Notes: generated by a model from the letters alone, not told the origin. Positions 32,938-44,508 are shown, counted from the stretch's first letter. The stretch is DNA of 64,000 bases from Ramlibacter sp. PS4R-6 (GCF_037572775.1 NZ_JBBHKA010000001.1:3286001-3350000), one strand, 5' to 3'. Translations and numbers: made by a program.

Positions 32938-34437
32938 TCACGTGGCCAGGGTCTTGAGGATGGCCCGCGCGCACAGCGACATCAGGCCGCCCGGCAGGAT
33001 GCCCAGCAGCAGCACCAGCGCGCCGTTGAGCGACAGCACCATGCGCACGTCCAGCGGCGCGGCCACCGTGGTCACGGTGATCGGCTCGTCGAAGTACATG
33101 ACCTTCACGACCCGCAGGTAGTAGAACGAACCGATCAGCGACAGCACGACGGCGAAGATGGCCAGGCCGATGTAGAGGTTCTGGCCCGACGCGACCAGCG
33201 CCTGCAGCACCGACAGCTTGGCGTAGAAGCCCACCAGCGGCGGCACGCCAGCCAGCGAGAACATGCAGATCGACATGATCGCGGCGTACAGCGGGCTGCG
33301 CTGGTTGAGGCCCGCAAGGTCGGAGATCTCCTCGCTCTCGAAGCCCTCGCGCGCCAGCAGCAGGATGATGCCGAAGGTGGCCAGCGTGGTGAGCACGTAG
33401 GTGACGATGTAGAACATCGCCGAGCTGTAGGCGTTGGCGGCCAGCGCCGTGTCGTCGACCGACCCGCCCTTGACCACGCCCGCGAGCAGGCCCAGCACCA
33501 CGAAGCCCATCTGGGCGATCGTGGAATAGGCCAGCATGCGCTTGAGGTTGGTCTGCGCGATCGCGGCCAGGTTGCCGATCACGAGCGAGCCGATCGCGAG
33601 GATGACCAGCATCTGCTGCCAGTCCAGCGCCAGCGGCAGCAGGCCCTCCACCAGCAGGCGGATGCAGATGCCGAAGGCGGCGAGCTCGGGCGCGCTGCCG
33701 ATGATGATGGTGACGGCCGTCGGCGCGCCCTGGTAGACGTCCGGGATCCACATGTGGAACGGCGCGGCGCCGAGCTTGAAAGCGAGGCCCGAGACGATGA
33801 ACACGAGGCCGAAGACGAGCACCTGGTGCTTCACCTCGCCTGCGCGCACGATCTTGAACACGGTGCCGATGTCCAGCGAGCCGGTGGCCCCGTACAGCAT
33901 CGACAGGCCGTAGAGCAGGAAGCCGCTGGCCATCGCGCCGAGCACGAAATACTTCATCGCGGCCTCGGTGGCCACGGCGTTGTCGCGGCGCAGGGCGACC
34001 AGCGCGTAGCTGCACAGCGTGAGCAGTTCCAGCCCCAGGTAGATCACCAGGAAGTTGCTGCCCGAGACCATCACGAACATGCCCAGCAGCGCGAAGAGCG
34101 ACAGCGTGAACATCTCGCCGCCGCGCAGCATGTCGCGGTCGGCGGAGTACGGGCGCCCGTACACCATGCAGACCATCATCGCCAGCGCCGAGAAGCACTT
34201 GAGCCAGTTGGCCATGGGGTCGGCCACCACCATGGTGCCGAAGGCGTAGCGCGTCTCGTTGTCGATGGCGAGCGAGGCCGTGAGCCACGCGACGGCGGCC
34301 AGCGTGGCCATCGTCAGGAAGTAGCTGGCGTTGCGCAGGCGCGAGGTGACGCCCAGGTCCACCAGCGCGATCACGCAGGCCATCACCAGCAGCACGATCT
34401 CCGGCGTGGCGACGCTCAGGCTGTTGTAGTCGAACAT
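32938..34437 (-). CDS. nuoN: NADH-quinone oxidoreductase subunit N
   Basis: 499 residues, about 14 membrane helices. This Mrp-antiporter-like subunit of the complex I membrane arm has the conserved lysine/glutamate-bearing helices (FKLGAAPFHMWIPDVYQGAPTAVT and LKRMLAYSTIAQMGFVVLG). Last of the 14 nuo genes, 12 bases after nuoM. Normal length, no frame damage. Confidence 0.97.
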   Translation of the reverse strand: MFDYNSLSVATPEIVLLVMACVIALVDLGVTSRLRNASYFLTMATLAAVAWLTASLAIDNETRYAFGTMVVADPMANWLKCFSALAMMVCMVYGRPYSADRDMLRGGEMFTLSLFALLGMFVMVSGSNFLVIYLGLELLTLCSYALVALRRDNAVATEAAMKYFVLGAMASGFLLYGLSMLYGATGSLDIGTVFKIVRAGEVKHQVLVFGLVFIVSGLAFKLGAAPFHMWIPDVYQGAPTAVTIIIGSAPELAAFGICIRLLVEGLLPLALDWQQMLVILAIGSLVIGNLAAIAQTNLKRMLAYSTIAQMGFVVLGLLAGVVKGGSVDDTALAANAYSSAMFYIVTYVLTTLATFGIILLLAREGFESEEISDLAGLNQRSPLYAAIMSICMFSLAGVPPLVGFYAKLSVLQALVASGQNLYIGLAIFAVVLSLIGSFYYLRVVKVMYFDEPITVTTVAAPLDVRMVLSLNGALVLLLGILPGGLMSLCARAILKTLAT

Positions 34438-34449
34438 GTTCTTGTTGCC

Positions 34450-35922
34450 TTAGATCTTGCTCTGGGCCACGTGCTTCAGGAAGTCGGCGACGGACGGGTT
34501 CATGATGTCCGTAAAGGGCTTCGGGTACAGGCCCATCCACAGCACCGCGAGGGCCAGCAGGCCCAGCATCAGGAACTCGCGCGCGTTGATGTCAGTGAGC
34601 TGCCTCACGTCCTCGTTGGCGACGGGCCCGAGGTACACGCGCTTGAACATCCACAGCGTGTAGGCCGCGCCCCAGACGAGCGCCGTGGCGGACAGCGCGG
34701 CCAGCCAGAAGTTGGCCTTGACCGTGCCCAGGATCACCATCCACTCGCCGACGAAGCCCGCGGTGGCCGGCAGGCCGCAGTTGGCCATGCAGAACAGCAG
34801 CGCGAAGGCCGTGAAATTGGGCATGGTGTTGACGACGCCGCCGTAGCTGGCGATCTCGCGGGAGTGCACGCGGTCATACAGCACGCCGATGCACAGGAAC
34901 ATGGCGCCCGAGACGAAGCCGTGGGCGATCATCTGGATGAGGCCGCCGGCGACGCCCAGGTCGTTGAAGATGAAGAAGCCGAGCGTGACGAAGCCCATGT
35001 GCGCCACGGACGAATAGGCCACCAGCTTCTTCATGTCCTGCTGGACCATCGCCACCAGGCCGACGTAGATCACCGCGATGATCGACAGCGCGATCATGAA
35101 CCACGCGTATTCATGCGCGGCATCGGGCGCGATCGGCATCGAGAAGCGCAGGAAGCCGTAGGCGCCCAGCTTCAGCATGATGGCCGCCAGCACCGCGGAA
35201 CCGCCCGTGGGCGCCTCGACGTGCACGTCGGGCAGCCAGGTGTGCACCGGCCACATCGGCACCTTCACGGCGAAGGCCGCGAAGAAGGCGAAGAACAGCA
35301 GCGTCTGCGCCGGCAGCGCCAGCGGCAGCTTGTGCCACGCCAGGATGTCGAAGCTGCCGCCGCTCTTGGTGTACAGGTAGACCAGCGCGACCAGCATCAG
35401 CAGCGAGCCGAGCAGCGTGTACAGGAAGAACTTGAAGGCCGCGTAGATCTTGTTGGGGCCGCCCCAGATGCCGATGATCAGGTACATCGGGATCAGCGTG
35501 GCCTCGAAAAACACGTAGAACAGGATGCCGTCGAGCGCGCAGAACACGCCGATCATCAGGCCCGACAGGATCAGGAACGCGCCCATGTACTGGTTGACGC
35601 GCTCCGTGATCACCTCCCACGCCGAGATCACGACCACAACCGTGATGAACGCGGTGAGCAGGATGAACCAGAACGAGATGCCGTCGATGCCCAGCGAGTA
35701 GAAGACGTTGAAGCGGTCGATCCACGGCTGCTTCTCGACGAACTGCATCGCCGAGGTGGTGCGGTCGAAGCCGGAATACAGCGGCAGCGTGACGAGGAAG
35801 CTCACGACCGAGCCGACCAGCGCCAGCCAGCGCACCGAGCGCGCCTGGTCGTCCCGTCCCAGTGCGAGCAGCACGACGCCGAAGGCGATCGGCGTCCAGA
35901 TGGCGAGGCTCAGCAAACCCAT
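34450..35922 (-). CDS. nuoM: NADH-quinone oxidoreductase subunit M
   Basis: 490 residues. Proton-pumping antiporter-like subunit, with KVPMWPVHTWLPDVHVEAPTGGS and DMKKLVAYSSVAHMGFVTLG carrying the key lysines and the IGIWGG-type early motif. About 14 helices. It lies 19 bases after nuoL and 12 before nuoN. Confidence 0.97.
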   Translation of the reverse strand: MGLLSLAIWTPIAFGVVLLALGRDDQARSVRWLALVGSVVSFLVTLPLYSGFDRTTSAMQFVEKQPWIDRFNVFYSLGIDGISFWFILLTAFITVVVVISAWEVITERVNQYMGAFLILSGLMIGVFCALDGILFYVFFEATLIPMYLIIGIWGGPNKIYAAFKFFLYTLLGSLLMLVALVYLYTKSGGSFDILAWHKLPLALPAQTLLFFAFFAAFAVKVPMWPVHTWLPDVHVEAPTGGSAVLAAIMLKLGAYGFLRFSMPIAPDAAHEYAWFMIALSIIAVIYVGLVAMVQQDMKKLVAYSSVAHMGFVTLGFFIFNDLGVAGGLIQMIAHGFVSGAMFLCIGVLYDRVHSREIASYGGVVNTMPNFTAFALLFCMANCGLPATAGFVGEWMVILGTVKANFWLAALSATALVWGAAYTLWMFKRVYLGPVANEDVRQLTDINAREFLMLGLLALAVLWMGLYPKPFTDIMNPSVADFLKHVAQSKI

Positions 35923-35941
35923 TCTTCTTCTCTCGTTTTCT

Positions 35942-37960
35942 TTATCGGTGCAGCCACACGAACCACGTCATCAGCACGAACACGCCGATGATCATCGCGA
36001 AGGCGTAGTGGAACAGGTAGCCGGTCTGCACCCAGCGGATGACGCCCGCGAACCAGGAGACGAGGCGCGCGCTGCCGTTCACGGCCGCGCCGTCGATCAC
36101 GGCCTGGTCGCCGCCCTTCCACAGGCCCATGCCGATGCCGCGAGCCGCGCGGGCCAGCACGTTCTCGTTGAACCAGTCGAAGTAGTACTTGTTGTCGAGG
36201 ATGGTGTACAGCCAGCCGAAGCGCTGCTTGACCGCGGCGGGCAGCGCCGGGTTCTTCAGGTACATGTACCAGGCGGCCACCACGCCGGCGAGCGCGAGCC
36301 AGAACGGCAGCGTCGTCAGGCCGTGCAGCGCCATCTGCAGCGGGCCATGGAATTCCTCGGCGAGCTTCTCCATGCCCTTGTGCGCCTCGGCGTTCACGAA
36401 GATCGCGTCCTTCATGAAGTCGGAGAACAGCATGCCGTGGATGAACAGGAAGCCGGCCAGCACCGAGGGGATCGCCAGCAGGATCAGCGGCGCCGTGACC
36501 ACCCACGGCGATTCGTGCGGCTCGTGGTCGTGGTGGTCGTCGTGCCCATGGTCGTCATGGTGCGCATCGGGGTTCTGGTCGAAGCGCTCCTTGCCGTGGA
36601 AAACCAGGAAGAACATGCGGAAGGAATAGAAGGCGGTGACGAACACGCCCACCGTCACGGCGAAGTACGCGAAGCCGTGACCGGGCAGCGTGCTGAAGTG
36701 CACGGCCTCGATGATCGAGTCCTTCGAGTAGAAGCCCGCGAACAGCGGCGTGCCGATCAGGGCCAGCGAACCCACCAGCGAGGTCCAGTACGTGACGGGC
36801 ATGTACTTGCGCACGTTGCCCATCCAGCGGATGTCCTGGTTGTGGTGCATGCCGATGATCACCGAGCCCGCCGCGAGGAACAGCAGCGCCTTGAAGAAGG
36901 CATGCGTCATCAGGTGGAACACGGCGACCGAGTAGGCCGAGGCGCCGAGCGCCACCGTCATGTAGCCCAGCTGCGAAAGCGTGGAGTACGCCACGACGCG
37001 CTTGATGTCGTTCTGGACGATGCCCAGGAAACCCATGAACAGCGCCGTGATCGCGCCGATCACCATCACGAAGGACAGCGCCGTGTCCGACAGCTCGAAC
37101 AGCGGCGACATGCGCGCCACCATGAAGATGCCGGCCGTCACCATCGTCGCGGCGTGGATCAGCGCGGAGATCGGCGTGGGGCCTTCCATCGAGTCGGGCA
37201 GCCACACGTGCAGCGGGAACTGCGCGCTCTTGCCCATGGCGCCGATGAACAGGCAGATGCAGATCACGGTGATCAGCATCCAGTCGGTACCGGGGAACGC
37301 CAGCTTGGCGAGTTCGCCGGACTTGGCGAAGGCCTCGCTGTACGACAGCGTGCCCGCGTAGGCCATGATGAGGCCGATGCCGAGGATGAAGCCGAAGTCG
37401 CCGACCCGGTTGACCAGGAAGGCCTTGAGGTTCGCGAACACCGCCGTGGGCCGCGTGTACCAGAAGCCGATCAGCAGGTACGAGACGACGCCCACCGCCT
37501 CCCAGCCGAAGAACAGCTGCAGGAAGTTGTTGCTCATGACGAGCATGAGCATCGAGAACGTGAACAGCGAGATGTAGGCGAAGAAGCGGTTGTAGCCGTC
37601 GTCGTCGGCCATGTAGCCGATGGTGTAGATGTGCACCATCAGCGACACGAAGGTCACCACGCACATCATCATCGCCGTCAGGCCGTCGACGAGGAAGCCC
37701 ACCTCCATCTTCAGGCCGCCGATGACCATCCACTCGTAGATCGTCTCGTTGAAGCGGGCGCCGTCCAGCGCCACGGCCTTCAGGGTCATCGCGGAAATGA
37801 CGAAGGCGATGAACACGCCCAGGATGGTGAACGTGTGCGACAGGCCGCGGCCTATCCTGTTGCCGCCGAAGGTGGTGCCGAAGATGCCCGCGATGAGCGA
37901 GCCCGCCAGCGGCGCCAGCGGGACGGCCAGGAGCGTCGTTGCGTTGAGGGTCGAAGCCAT
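35942..37960 (-). CDS. nuoL: NADH-quinone oxidoreductase subunit L
   Basis: 672 residues from MASTLNATTLLAVPLAPL. It contains the antiporter core (GKSAQFPLHVWLPDSMEGPTPISALIHAATMV, DIKRVVAYSTLSQLGYM), the long lateral helix and a C-terminal membrane anchor. It drives one of the proton channels at the distal end of the membrane arm. A histidine/aspartate-rich loop follows HGKERFDQNPD (about 36509-36575), with roughly nine histidines in 21 residues, possibly metal binding. It starts 11 bases after nuoK. Confidence 0.97.
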   Translation of the reverse strand: MASTLNATTLLAVPLAPLAGSLIAGIFGTTFGGNRIGRGLSHTFTILGVFIAFVISAMTLKAVALDGARFNETIYEWMVIGGLKMEVGFLVDGLTAMMMCVVTFVSLMVHIYTIGYMADDDGYNRFFAYISLFTFSMLMLVMSNNFLQLFFGWEAVGVVSYLLIGFWYTRPTAVFANLKAFLVNRVGDFGFILGIGLIMAYAGTLSYSEAFAKSGELAKLAFPGTDWMLITVICICLFIGAMGKSAQFPLHVWLPDSMEGPTPISALIHAATMVTAGIFMVARMSPLFELSDTALSFVMVIGAITALFMGFLGIVQNDIKRVVAYSTLSQLGYMTVALGASAYSVAVFHLMTHAFFKALLFLAAGSVIIGMHHNQDIRWMGNVRKYMPVTYWTSLVGSLALIGTPLFAGFYSKDSIIEAVHFSTLPGHGFAYFAVTVGVFVTAFYSFRMFFLVFHGKERFDQNPDAHHDDHGHDDHHDHEPHESPWVVTAPLILLAIPSVLAGFLFIHGMLFSDFMKDAIFVNAEAHKGMEKLAEEFHGPLQMALHGLTTLPFWLALAGVVAAWYMYLKNPALPAAVKQRFGWLYTILDNKYYFDWFNENVLARAARGIGMGLWKGGDQAVIDGAAVNGSARLVSWFAGVIRWVQTGYLFHYAFAMIIGVFVLMTWFVWLHR

Positions 37961-37971
37961 GTTTTTTGTTC

Positions 37972-38280
37972 TCAGCCCTTCAGTGCGTTCAGGTCGTCGA
38001 CGCTGATGCTGTTCTTGTTGCGGAACAGCAGCACCAGGATCGCGAGGCCGATGGCGCTTTCGGCGGCTGCCACCGTGAGGATGAAGAACACGAAGACCTG
38101 GCCGTGCATGTCGCCCAGGTAGTAGGAGAACGCAACGAAGTTCATGTTGACCGCGAGCAGCATCAGCTCGATGCACATCAGCAGAACGATCAGGTTGCGG
38201 CGGTTCAGGAAGATGCCGATCACCGACAGCGCGAAGAGCATCGCGCCCAGCGACAGGAAATGGCCGAGGGTGATCGTCAT
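37972..38280 (-). CDS. nuoK: NADH-quinone oxidoreductase subunit K
   Basis: 102 residues, three membrane helices. The conserved glutamates are in [11 protein letters not shown] and [13 protein letters not shown], part of the charged axis linking quinone reduction to proton pumping. Its ATG overlaps the nuoJ stop by four bases. Confidence 0.97.
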   Translation of the reverse strand: MTITLGHFLSLGAMLFALSVIGIFLNRRNLIVLLMCIELMLLAVNMNFVAFSYYLGDMHGQVFVFFILTVAAAESAIGLAILVLLFRNKNSISVDDLNALKG

Positions 38281-38939
38281 GCTTTCGTCTCCGCGGCGGC
38301 CGGCGCCGGCTCGGCGGGGGGCGCGGCCACCGTCGGCTCAATCTTCACGATCTGCAGGCGATCGCGCGCCTTCACGCGCACCTGCTGCGACGGGTCCATG
38401 TGGCGGCTGTCCTTGCGCTGGCGCAGCGTCAGCGCGATCGCCGCGACGATGGCCACCAGCAGGATGACCGCCGCGATCTCCAGCGGGAACAGGTAGTGGG
38501 TGTACAGGAGCTTGCCGAGCTCCTTGGTGTTGGAGAACTGCACGCCCTGCTGCGCGGCCTGCACGGCGGCCTGCAAGGGGCGCGGCTCCTCGGGGCGGAA
38601 GCCGCCCATCAGCACCGCGGCCATCTCCAGCGCGATGATCACGCCGACCATCGCCGCCAGCGGGAAGTGCTTCCAGAAGCCGGCACGCAGCGCCGCGACG
38701 TCGATGTCCAGCATCATCACGACGAAGAGGAACAGCACCATCACGGCGCCGACGTACACGAGCACCAGCGAGATGGCGAGGAACTCCGCCTTGAGCAACA
38801 GCCACACGGCCGCCGCCTGGAAGAAGGCCAGCACGAGGAACAGGGCCGCATGCACGGGGTTGCGCGCGGTGATCACGCGAAACGCCGAGAACAGCAGGAC
38901 GGCCGAGAAGAGGTAGAAAAGGGCGCCGCGGATTTCCAT
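38277..38939 (-). CDS. nuoJ: NADH-quinone oxidoreductase subunit J
   Basis: 220 residues. Five membrane helices with the conserved [29 protein letters not shown], the pi-bulge helix TM3 of the E channel. A soluble Ala/Pro-rich tail ([17 protein letters not shown]) extends past the last helix. It lies three bases after nuoI and overlaps nuoK. Confidence 0.97.
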   Translation of the reverse strand: MEIRGALFYLFSAVLLFSAFRVITARNPVHAALFLVLAFFQAAAVWLLLKAEFLAISLVLVYVGAVMVLFLFVVMMLDIDVAALRAGFWKHFPLAAMVGVIIALEMAAVLMGGFRPEEPRPLQAAVQAAQQGVQFSNTKELGKLLYTHYLFPLEIAAVILLVAIVAAIALTLRQRKDSRHMDPSQQVRVKARDRLQIVKIEPTVAAPPAEPAPAAAETKA

Positions 38940-38942
38940 GTC

Positions 38943-39455
38943 TTATCGGTATTTGGCGTCGGCCGCCTTGGCCGCGGCGATTTCGGTCTCGTAGCGGTCG
39001 CCCACGGCCAGCAGCATGTCCTTGGTGAAGTACAGGTCGCCGCGCTTTTCGCCGTGGTATTCGAGGATGTGCGTCTCCACGATGGAGTCGACCGGGCAGC
39101 TTTCCTCGCAGAAGCCGCAGAAGATGCACTTGGTCAGGTCGATGTCGTAGCGCGTGGTGCGGCGCGTGCCGTCGACGCGCTGGTCGGACTCGATCGTGAT
39201 CGCAAGGGCCGGGCACACGGCCTCGCACAGCTTGCAGGCGATGCAGCGCTCCTCGCCGTTCTCGTAGCGGCGCAGCGCGTGCAGCCCGCGGAAACGCGGG
39301 CTGAGCGGGGTCTTCTCTTCCGGGAACTGCACGGTGATCTTGCGGGCGAACATGTACTTCCCGGTGATCGCCATGCCCTTGAACAGCTCCACCAGCGCGA
39401 AGCTGGAGAGGAAGTCCTTCAGCGAGAAGTTCGATTGAGCGGCAATGGCAGCCAT
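38943..39455 (-). CDS. nuoI: NADH-quinone oxidoreductase subunit I
   Basis: 170 residues. Two [4Fe-4S] ferredoxin motifs, [12 protein letters not shown] and [12 protein letters not shown], hold clusters N6a and N6b in the connecting module. An N-terminal amphipathic stretch ([17 protein letters not shown]) anchors it to the membrane arm. One base separates it from nuoH. Confidence 0.97.
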   Translation of the reverse strand: MAAIAAQSNFSLKDFLSSFALVELFKGMAITGKYMFARKITVQFPEEKTPLSPRFRGLHALRRYENGEERCIACKLCEAVCPALAITIESDQRVDGTRRTTRYDIDLTKCIFCGFCEESCPVDSIVETHILEYHGEKRGDLYFTKDMLLAVGDRYETEIAAAKAADAKYR

Positions 39456-39456
39456 G

Positions 39457-40533
39457 TCACTTCCAGATGTTGTAGGGGGTCTGCATCCAGGCGCCCACCA
39501 CCACCAGCCACACGAGGGTGATGGGGATGAAGATCTTCCAGCCCAGGCGCATGATCTGGTCGTAGCGGTAGCGCGGGAACGTCGAGCGCACCCACAGGAA
39601 GACCGTGACGACCATGAACGTCTTGATGCCCAGCCAGATCCAGCCGGGGATGAAGTCGAGCGCCGCGATCGGCGAGATCCAGCCTCCCAGGAACATGATG
39701 ACGGCCAGGATGGAGACCAGCCACATGTTGGCGTATTCCGCGAGGAAGAACATCGCGAAGCTCATGCCCGAGTACTCGATCATGTGGCCGGCGACGATCT
39801 CCGATTCGCCTTCCACCACGTCGAAGGGGTGGCGGTTGGTTTCGGCCAGGCCCGAGATGAAGTAGACGAGGAAGATCGGCAGCAGCGGCAGCCAGTTCCA
39901 CGACAGGAAGTTCACGCCCTCCGCGGCGAAGCGTCCCTTGGCCTGCGACATGACCACGTCCGTCATGTTGAGCGAGCCGGTGACCATCAGCACCACGACC
40001 AGCGCGAAACCCATCGCGATCTCGTAGCTAACCATCTGGGCCGATGCGCGCAGCGCGCCGAGGAAGGCGTACTTCGAGTTCGAGGCCCAGCCGGCGATGA
40101 TCACGCCGTAGACCTCGAGCGAGGTGATGGCCATCAGGAACAGCAGGCCGGCGTTGATGTTCGCGAGCGCCACGTCGGGGCCGAAGGGGATCACGGCCCA
40201 TGCGGCCAGCGCCGGCATGATGGTCATCACCGGGCCGAGCAGGTACAGGCCCTTGCTCGCCACCGTCGGCAGGATGATTTCCTTGGTGAGCAGCTTGAAC
40301 GCGTCGGCGATCGGCTGCAGCAGGCCGAGCGGGCCGACGCGGTTGGGGCCGATGCGGATCTGCGTGAAGCCGATGGCCTTGCGCTCCCACAGCGTGAGGT
40401 ACGCTACGGCGCCCATCAGCGGCAGCACGACCAGGATGATCTTGACCAGCGTCCACACCACGGGCCAGCCCGCGGCCGTCCACCAGGGCGCGGCGATCAG
40501 GCCGTTGCCGAAGCCGTAGATCGAATCGATCAT
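39457..40533 (-). CDS. nuoH: NADH-quinone oxidoreductase subunit H
   Basis: 358 residues, eight membrane helices. [40 protein letters not shown] is the conserved quinone-chamber loop, and [26 protein letters not shown] lines the quinone entry. The ATG overlaps the nuoG stop by four bases. Confidence 0.97.
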   Translation of the reverse strand: MIDSIYGFGNGLIAAPWWTAAGWPVVWTLVKIILVVLPLMGAVAYLTLWERKAIGFTQIRIGPNRVGPLGLLQPIADAFKLLTKEIILPTVASKGLYLLGPVMTIMPALAAWAVIPFGPDVALANINAGLLFLMAITSLEVYGVIIAGWASNSKYAFLGALRASAQMVSYEIAMGFALVVVLMVTGSLNMTDVVMSQAKGRFAAEGVNFLSWNWLPLLPIFLVYFISGLAETNRHPFDVVEGESEIVAGHMIEYSGMSFAMFFLAEYANMWLVSILAVIMFLGGWISPIAALDFIPGWIWLGIKTFMVVTVFLWVRSTFPRYRYDQIMRLGWKIFIPITLVWLVVVGAWMQTPYNIWK

Positions 40534-42665
40534 GCCGGAACCCCTTCCCTCGCCTTCGTCGCTTGCGCGTCGGCGGTGAGCTGCAGCGACGGCGCGCGGC
40601 GCACGATGGAGTCGAGCTGGTAGATGGCGGCGGTCACCGGCTTGCCGGCCTGCGCGCCCGCGTCGATGGACGCGGCCGTCTTGTTCGACAGCAGGTTGCC
40701 CTGCACGAAGGCTTGCTGCGCGTCGGCTTCGCCGCGCGCGGCGACGAGGACTTCCTGCGCCGATTCGTACTCGAAGCCCTGCAGGCCCAGCATGTTGCCC
40801 AGCACGCGCAGCACCTTCCACGCGGGACGTGCCTCGCCGGCGGGCTTCACCACGGCATGGAAGGACTGCACGCGGCCTTCGGCGTTGACGAAGGTGCCGG
40901 GCGTTTCGGTCCAGGGCGCGATCGGCAGCAGCACGTCGGCGACGTCGAGGTTGGCCTTGAACGGGCTCAGGCTCACGACCATCTCGGCCTGGCCGAGTGC
41001 AGCCTTGGCCTTGGCGCCCGCGGCGGAATCGAATTCGGGCTCGTTGTTCAGCAGGATCACGGCCTTGAGCGACCCGGAAAGCATCTGGCCGGCGTTCAGG
41101 CCGCCCTCGCCCGGCAGCGCCTTCACGAGCTGCGCGCCGACGGTGTTGGCGGCTTCGGTGAGGTAGCCCACGGAGGCACCGGTCTTCTCGGCGATCCAGT
41201 TCGCCAGAGCGAGCAACGACGACGCATTGGCATGATGCGCAGCGGCGTTGCCGAGCAGGATCGCGTGACGCTCGCCCCACATCAGCGACTTCGCGATCGC
41301 CTTGGCCTTGTCGGTGGCGGTGCCCTTGAGGGGCGGCGTGCCGCCCTTCGTCTCGCCGACCGCCGTGGCGACGTCCGCCAGCACGCCGAGCCAGTCGGAC
41401 GCGGGCGCGACGTGCGAGGCCGCGATGGTCATCGCCCAGTCGTTGTCCTGGTCGTGCAGGACCGCCACCTTGCAGCCCTTTCGCGTGGCAGCGCGCAGGC
41501 GCAGCGCGAACAGCGGATGGTCCTTGCGCAGATTCGAGCCGACGACCAGCGCGCCCTGCAGGTTGGACAGCGACGCGATCGTCGTGCCCAGCCACCGCAC
41601 GCCTTCGTCCTTGCCGAACTGCGCGTTGCGCAGCCGGTAGTCGACGTTCTCGGAGCCGAGTGCGCGCACGAGCTTCTGCGCGAGGAACAGTTCCTCGACG
41701 GTGCTGTGCGGGCTCACCAGCGCGCCGAGGGCCTTCGCGCCATGGTCGGTCTTGATGGTCTTCAGGCCGTTGGCGACGTACTCCAGCGCCGTCTGCCAAT
41801 CCACCGTCTTCCACTCGCCGCCCTGCTTGAGCATGGGCGCGGTGAGGCGGCCGTCTTCATTGAGCGCTTCGTACGAGAAGCGGTCACGGTCGGCGAGCCA
41901 GCATTCGTTGACCTCTTCGTTCTCCAGCGGCAGGACGCGCAGGACCTTGTTGTTCTTGACCTGCACGATCAGGTTGGCGCCGGTCGAATCGTGGGGGCTC
42001 ACCGACTTGCGGCGCGACAACTCCCAAGGACGCGCCTGGTAGCGGAAGGGCTTGCTCGTGAGCGCGCCCACCGGGCACAGGTCGATCATGTTGCCGGAGA
42101 CTTCGGAATCGACCGTGTCGCCCAGCACCGTGGTGATCTCGCTGTGCTCGCCGCGGTGGATCATGCCCAGCTCCATCACGCCGGCCACTTCCTGGCCGAA
42201 GCGCACGCAGCGGGTGCAGTGGATGCAGCGGCTCATCTCCTCCATGGAGATCAGCGGGCCGACGTCCTTGTGCAGCACGACGCGCTTTTCTTCCTCGTAG
42301 CGCGAAGCCGAGCCGCCATAGCCGACGGCCAGGTCCTGCAGCTGGCACTCGCCGCCCTGGTCGCAGATCGGGCAGTCGAGCGGGTGGTTGATCAGCAGGA
42401 ACTCCATCACCGACTGCTGGGCCTTCACGGCCTTGTCGCTCTTGGTGCGCACGATCATCCCGTTGGTCACGGGCGTGGCGCAGGCGGGCATGGGCTTGGG
42501 CGCCTTCTCGACGTCGACCAGGCACATGCGGCAGTTGGCCGCGATGGACAGCTTCTTGTGGTAGCAGAAGTGGGGGATGTAGATGTCCGCCTTGTCGGCC
42601 GCATGCATCACCATGCTGCCTTCGGCGACTTCCACCTTCTGTCCGTCGATGTTGATTTCGATCAT
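40530..42665 (-). CDS. nuoG: NADH-quinone oxidoreductase subunit G
   Basis: 711 residues. The N-terminus binds [2Fe-2S] N1b (CYHKKL...CRMC...C). It then has the HxxxCxxC-type N5 motif ([14 protein letters not shown]) and CIHCTRC for N4, followed by a molybdopterin-oxidoreductase-like body without catalytic cofactor. Peripheral arm of complex I. The ATG overlaps the nuoF stop. Confidence 0.97.
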   Translation of the reverse strand: MIEINIDGQKVEVAEGSMVMHAADKADIYIPHFCYHKKLSIAANCRMCLVDVEKAPKPMPACATPVTNGMIVRTKSDKAVKAQQSVMEFLLINHPLDCPICDQGGECQLQDLAVGYGGSASRYEEEKRVVLHKDVGPLISMEEMSRCIHCTRCVRFGQEVAGVMELGMIHRGEHSEITTVLGDTVDSEVSGNMIDLCPVGALTSKPFRYQARPWELSRRKSVSPHDSTGANLIVQVKNNKVLRVLPLENEEVNECWLADRDRFSYEALNEDGRLTAPMLKQGGEWKTVDWQTALEYVANGLKTIKTDHGAKALGALVSPHSTVEELFLAQKLVRALGSENVDYRLRNAQFGKDEGVRWLGTTIASLSNLQGALVVGSNLRKDHPLFALRLRAATRKGCKVAVLHDQDNDWAMTIAASHVAPASDWLGVLADVATAVGETKGGTPPLKGTATDKAKAIAKSLMWGERHAILLGNAAAHHANASSLLALANWIAEKTGASVGYLTEAANTVGAQLVKALPGEGGLNAGQMLSGSLKAVILLNNEPEFDSAAGAKAKAALGQAEMVVSLSPFKANLDVADVLLPIAPWTETPGTFVNAEGRVQSFHAVVKPAGEARPAWKVLRVLGNMLGLQGFEYESAQEVLVAARGEADAQQAFVQGNLLSNKTAASIDAGAQAGKPVTAAIYQLDSIVRRAPSLQLTADAQATKAREGVPA

Positions 42666-44014
42666 GCGGAAACCTTCGGGGCGGATTCGACAGGCGCTTG
42701 CGCCTTCTCGATTTTTGCCGCGAACTCGTGGCGGAAGTGCTTGAGCATGGCGCGCACCGGCATGGCCGCCGCGTCGCCCAGCGCGCAGATCGTGCGGCCC
42801 TGGATGTTGTCGGCCACGTTGTCGAGCAAGGCGAGGTCACCCGCCTTGCCGTGGCCGTTCTGGATGCGGTCGACGATGCGCCACAGCCAGCCCGTGCCTT
42901 CGCGGCAGGGCGTGCACTGGCCGCAGGACTCGTGCATGTAGAAGTACGACAGGCGCAACAGGCTTTCGACCATGTCGCGCGTCTCGTCCATCACGATCAC
43001 CGCGCCCGAGCCGAGCATGGAGCCCGCCTTCGCGATGGAGTCGTAGTCCATCGTGCAATTCATCATGATGTCGGCAGGCAGCACCGGCGCGGAGGAGCCG
43101 CCGGGGATCACCGCCTTGAGCTTCTTGCCGCCGCGCACGCCACCGGCCAGTTCGAGCAATTTGCTGAACGGGGTACCGAGCGGAATCTCGTAGTTGCCCG
43201 GCAGCTCGACGTCGCCGGAGATCGAGAAGATCTTGGTGCCGCCGTTGTTCGGCTTGCCGCATTCGAGGTAGGCCTGGCCGCCGTTGCGGATGATCCAGGG
43301 CACCGCCGCGAAGGTCTCGGTGTTGTTGATCGTGGTGGGCTTGCCGTACACGCCGAAGCTCGCCGGGAACGGCGGCTTGAAGCGCGGCTGGCCCTTCTTG
43401 CCCTCGAGCGATTCCAGCAGCGCCGTCTCCTCGCCGCAGATGTAGGCGCCGAAGCCGTGGAAGCCGTGCAGCTGGAACGTGAAGTTCGAGCCGAGGATGT
43501 TGTTGCCGAGATATCCGGCCGCCCTCGCCTCTTCCAGCGCTTCCTCGAAGCGCTCGTACACCTGGAAGATCTCGCCGTGGATGTAGTTGTAGCCCACGGT
43601 GATGCCCATCGCGTAGGCCGCGATGATCATGCCCTCGATGACGATGTGCGGGTTGTACGCGAGGATGTCGCGGTCCTTGCAGGTGCCCGGCTCGCCCTCG
43701 TCCGAGTTGCACACCAGGTACTTCTGGCCCGGGAACTGGCGCGGCATGAAGGACCACTTGAGGCCCGTCGGGAAGCCCGCGCCGCCCCGGCCGCGCAGCG
43801 CCGATTCCTTCACCGTGGCGATCACCTGGTCCGGCGTCAGGCCGTCGGCGATGATCTTCTTCAGCGCCTTGTAGCCGTCGCGCGCCTCGTAGTCCTTCAG
43901 GCGCCAGTTGGTGCCGTCCAGGCCCACGTAGATCTGCGGGTTGATGTGGCGGTCGTGGAAACAGGTCTGGACGCCCGTCGCCTGGAACTGCTGCAGGACT
44001 TGTTGGGGGGTCAC
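42662..44014 (-). CDS. nuoF: NADH-quinone oxidoreductase subunit F
   Basis: 450 residues from a GTG that overlaps the nuoE stop (GTGA). [17 protein letters not shown] binds [18 protein letters not shown] and [14 protein letters not shown] bind NADH, and [12 protein letters not shown] with a later cysteine (TICALGD) holds cluster N3. It is the NADH entry site. No ATG lies near, so GTG is the real start. Confidence 0.96.
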   Translation of the reverse strand: MTPQQVLQQFQATGVQTCFHDRHINPQIYVGLDGTNWRLKDYEARDGYKALKKIIADGLTPDQVIATVKESALRGRGGAGFPTGLKWSFMPRQFPGQKYLVCNSDEGEPGTCKDRDILAYNPHIVIEGMIIAAYAMGITVGYNYIHGEIFQVYERFEEALEEARAAGYLGNNILGSNFTFQLHGFHGFGAYICGEETALLESLEGKKGQPRFKPPFPASFGVYGKPTTINNTETFAAVPWIIRNGGQAYLECGKPNNGGTKIFSISGDVELPGNYEIPLGTPFSKLLELAGGVRGGKKLKAVIPGGSSAPVLPADIMMNCTMDYDSIAKAGSMLGSGAVIVMDETRDMVESLLRLSYFYMHESCGQCTPCREGTGWLWRIVDRIQNGHGKAGDLALLDNVADNIQGRTICALGDAAAMPVRAMLKHFRHEFAAKIEKAQAPVESAPKVSA

Positions 44015-44508
44015 TTCGTTGCCTCCGCACTGCGAAGACCGTCGACCAGCTGGTCGAGCTTGTCGTTGCTCATGAAGCTGCACATGGTTCGGTCGTTCAC
44101 CAGCATCACCGGCGAGTCGGCGCAAGCGCCCAGGCACTCGCTTTGCTGCAGCGTGAACATGCCGTCGGCGGTGGTCTCGCCCATCGCGATGCCCAGCTTC
44201 TTCTCGAGGTGGTGCAGCGCCTTGGCGCCGTCGCGCAGCTGGCACGGCAGGTTGGTGCAGACGTTCAGCTTGTACTTGCCGACCGGCCGCTGGTTGTACA
44301 TGTTGTAGAAGGTCGTGACCTCGTGCACCGCGATCGCGGGCATGCCGAGGTAGTCGGCGATTTCCTGCTCGCTCTCGCGCGAGACGAAGCCCTGAGCGTG
44401 CTGCACGATGGCCAGGCAGGCCATCACGGCCGACTGCTTCTGGTCGGCCGGGTACTTGGCGACCTCGCGGTCCATCTTCATGCGCATCTCTTGCGTGATG
44501 ATGCTCAT
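44011..44508 (-). CDS. nuoE: NADH-quinone oxidoreductase subunit E
   Basis: 165 residues. Thioredoxin-like fold holding [2Fe-2S] N1a through [10 protein letters not shown] and [11 protein letters not shown]. An N-terminal helical bundle ([23 protein letters not shown]) packs against NuoF. It overlaps nuoD upstream and nuoF downstream by four bases each. Confidence 0.97.
   Translation of the reverse strand: MSIITQEMRMKMDREVAKYPADQKQSAVMACLAIVQHAQGFVSRESEQEIADYLGMPAIAVHEVTTFYNMYNQRPVGKYKLNVCTNLPCQLRDGAKALHHLEKKLGIAMGETTADGMFTLQQSECLGACADSPVMLVNDRTMCSFMSNDKLDQLVDGLRSAEATK

Noticed and set aside
32803..38122. Very long open frames on the plus strand across nuoN, nuoM and nuoL, rich in His, Gln, Arg and Asp
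   Set aside because: They are antisense shadows of high-GC genes: composition is implausible for folded protein, they lack ribosome sites, and the minus-strand nuo genes are beyond doubt.
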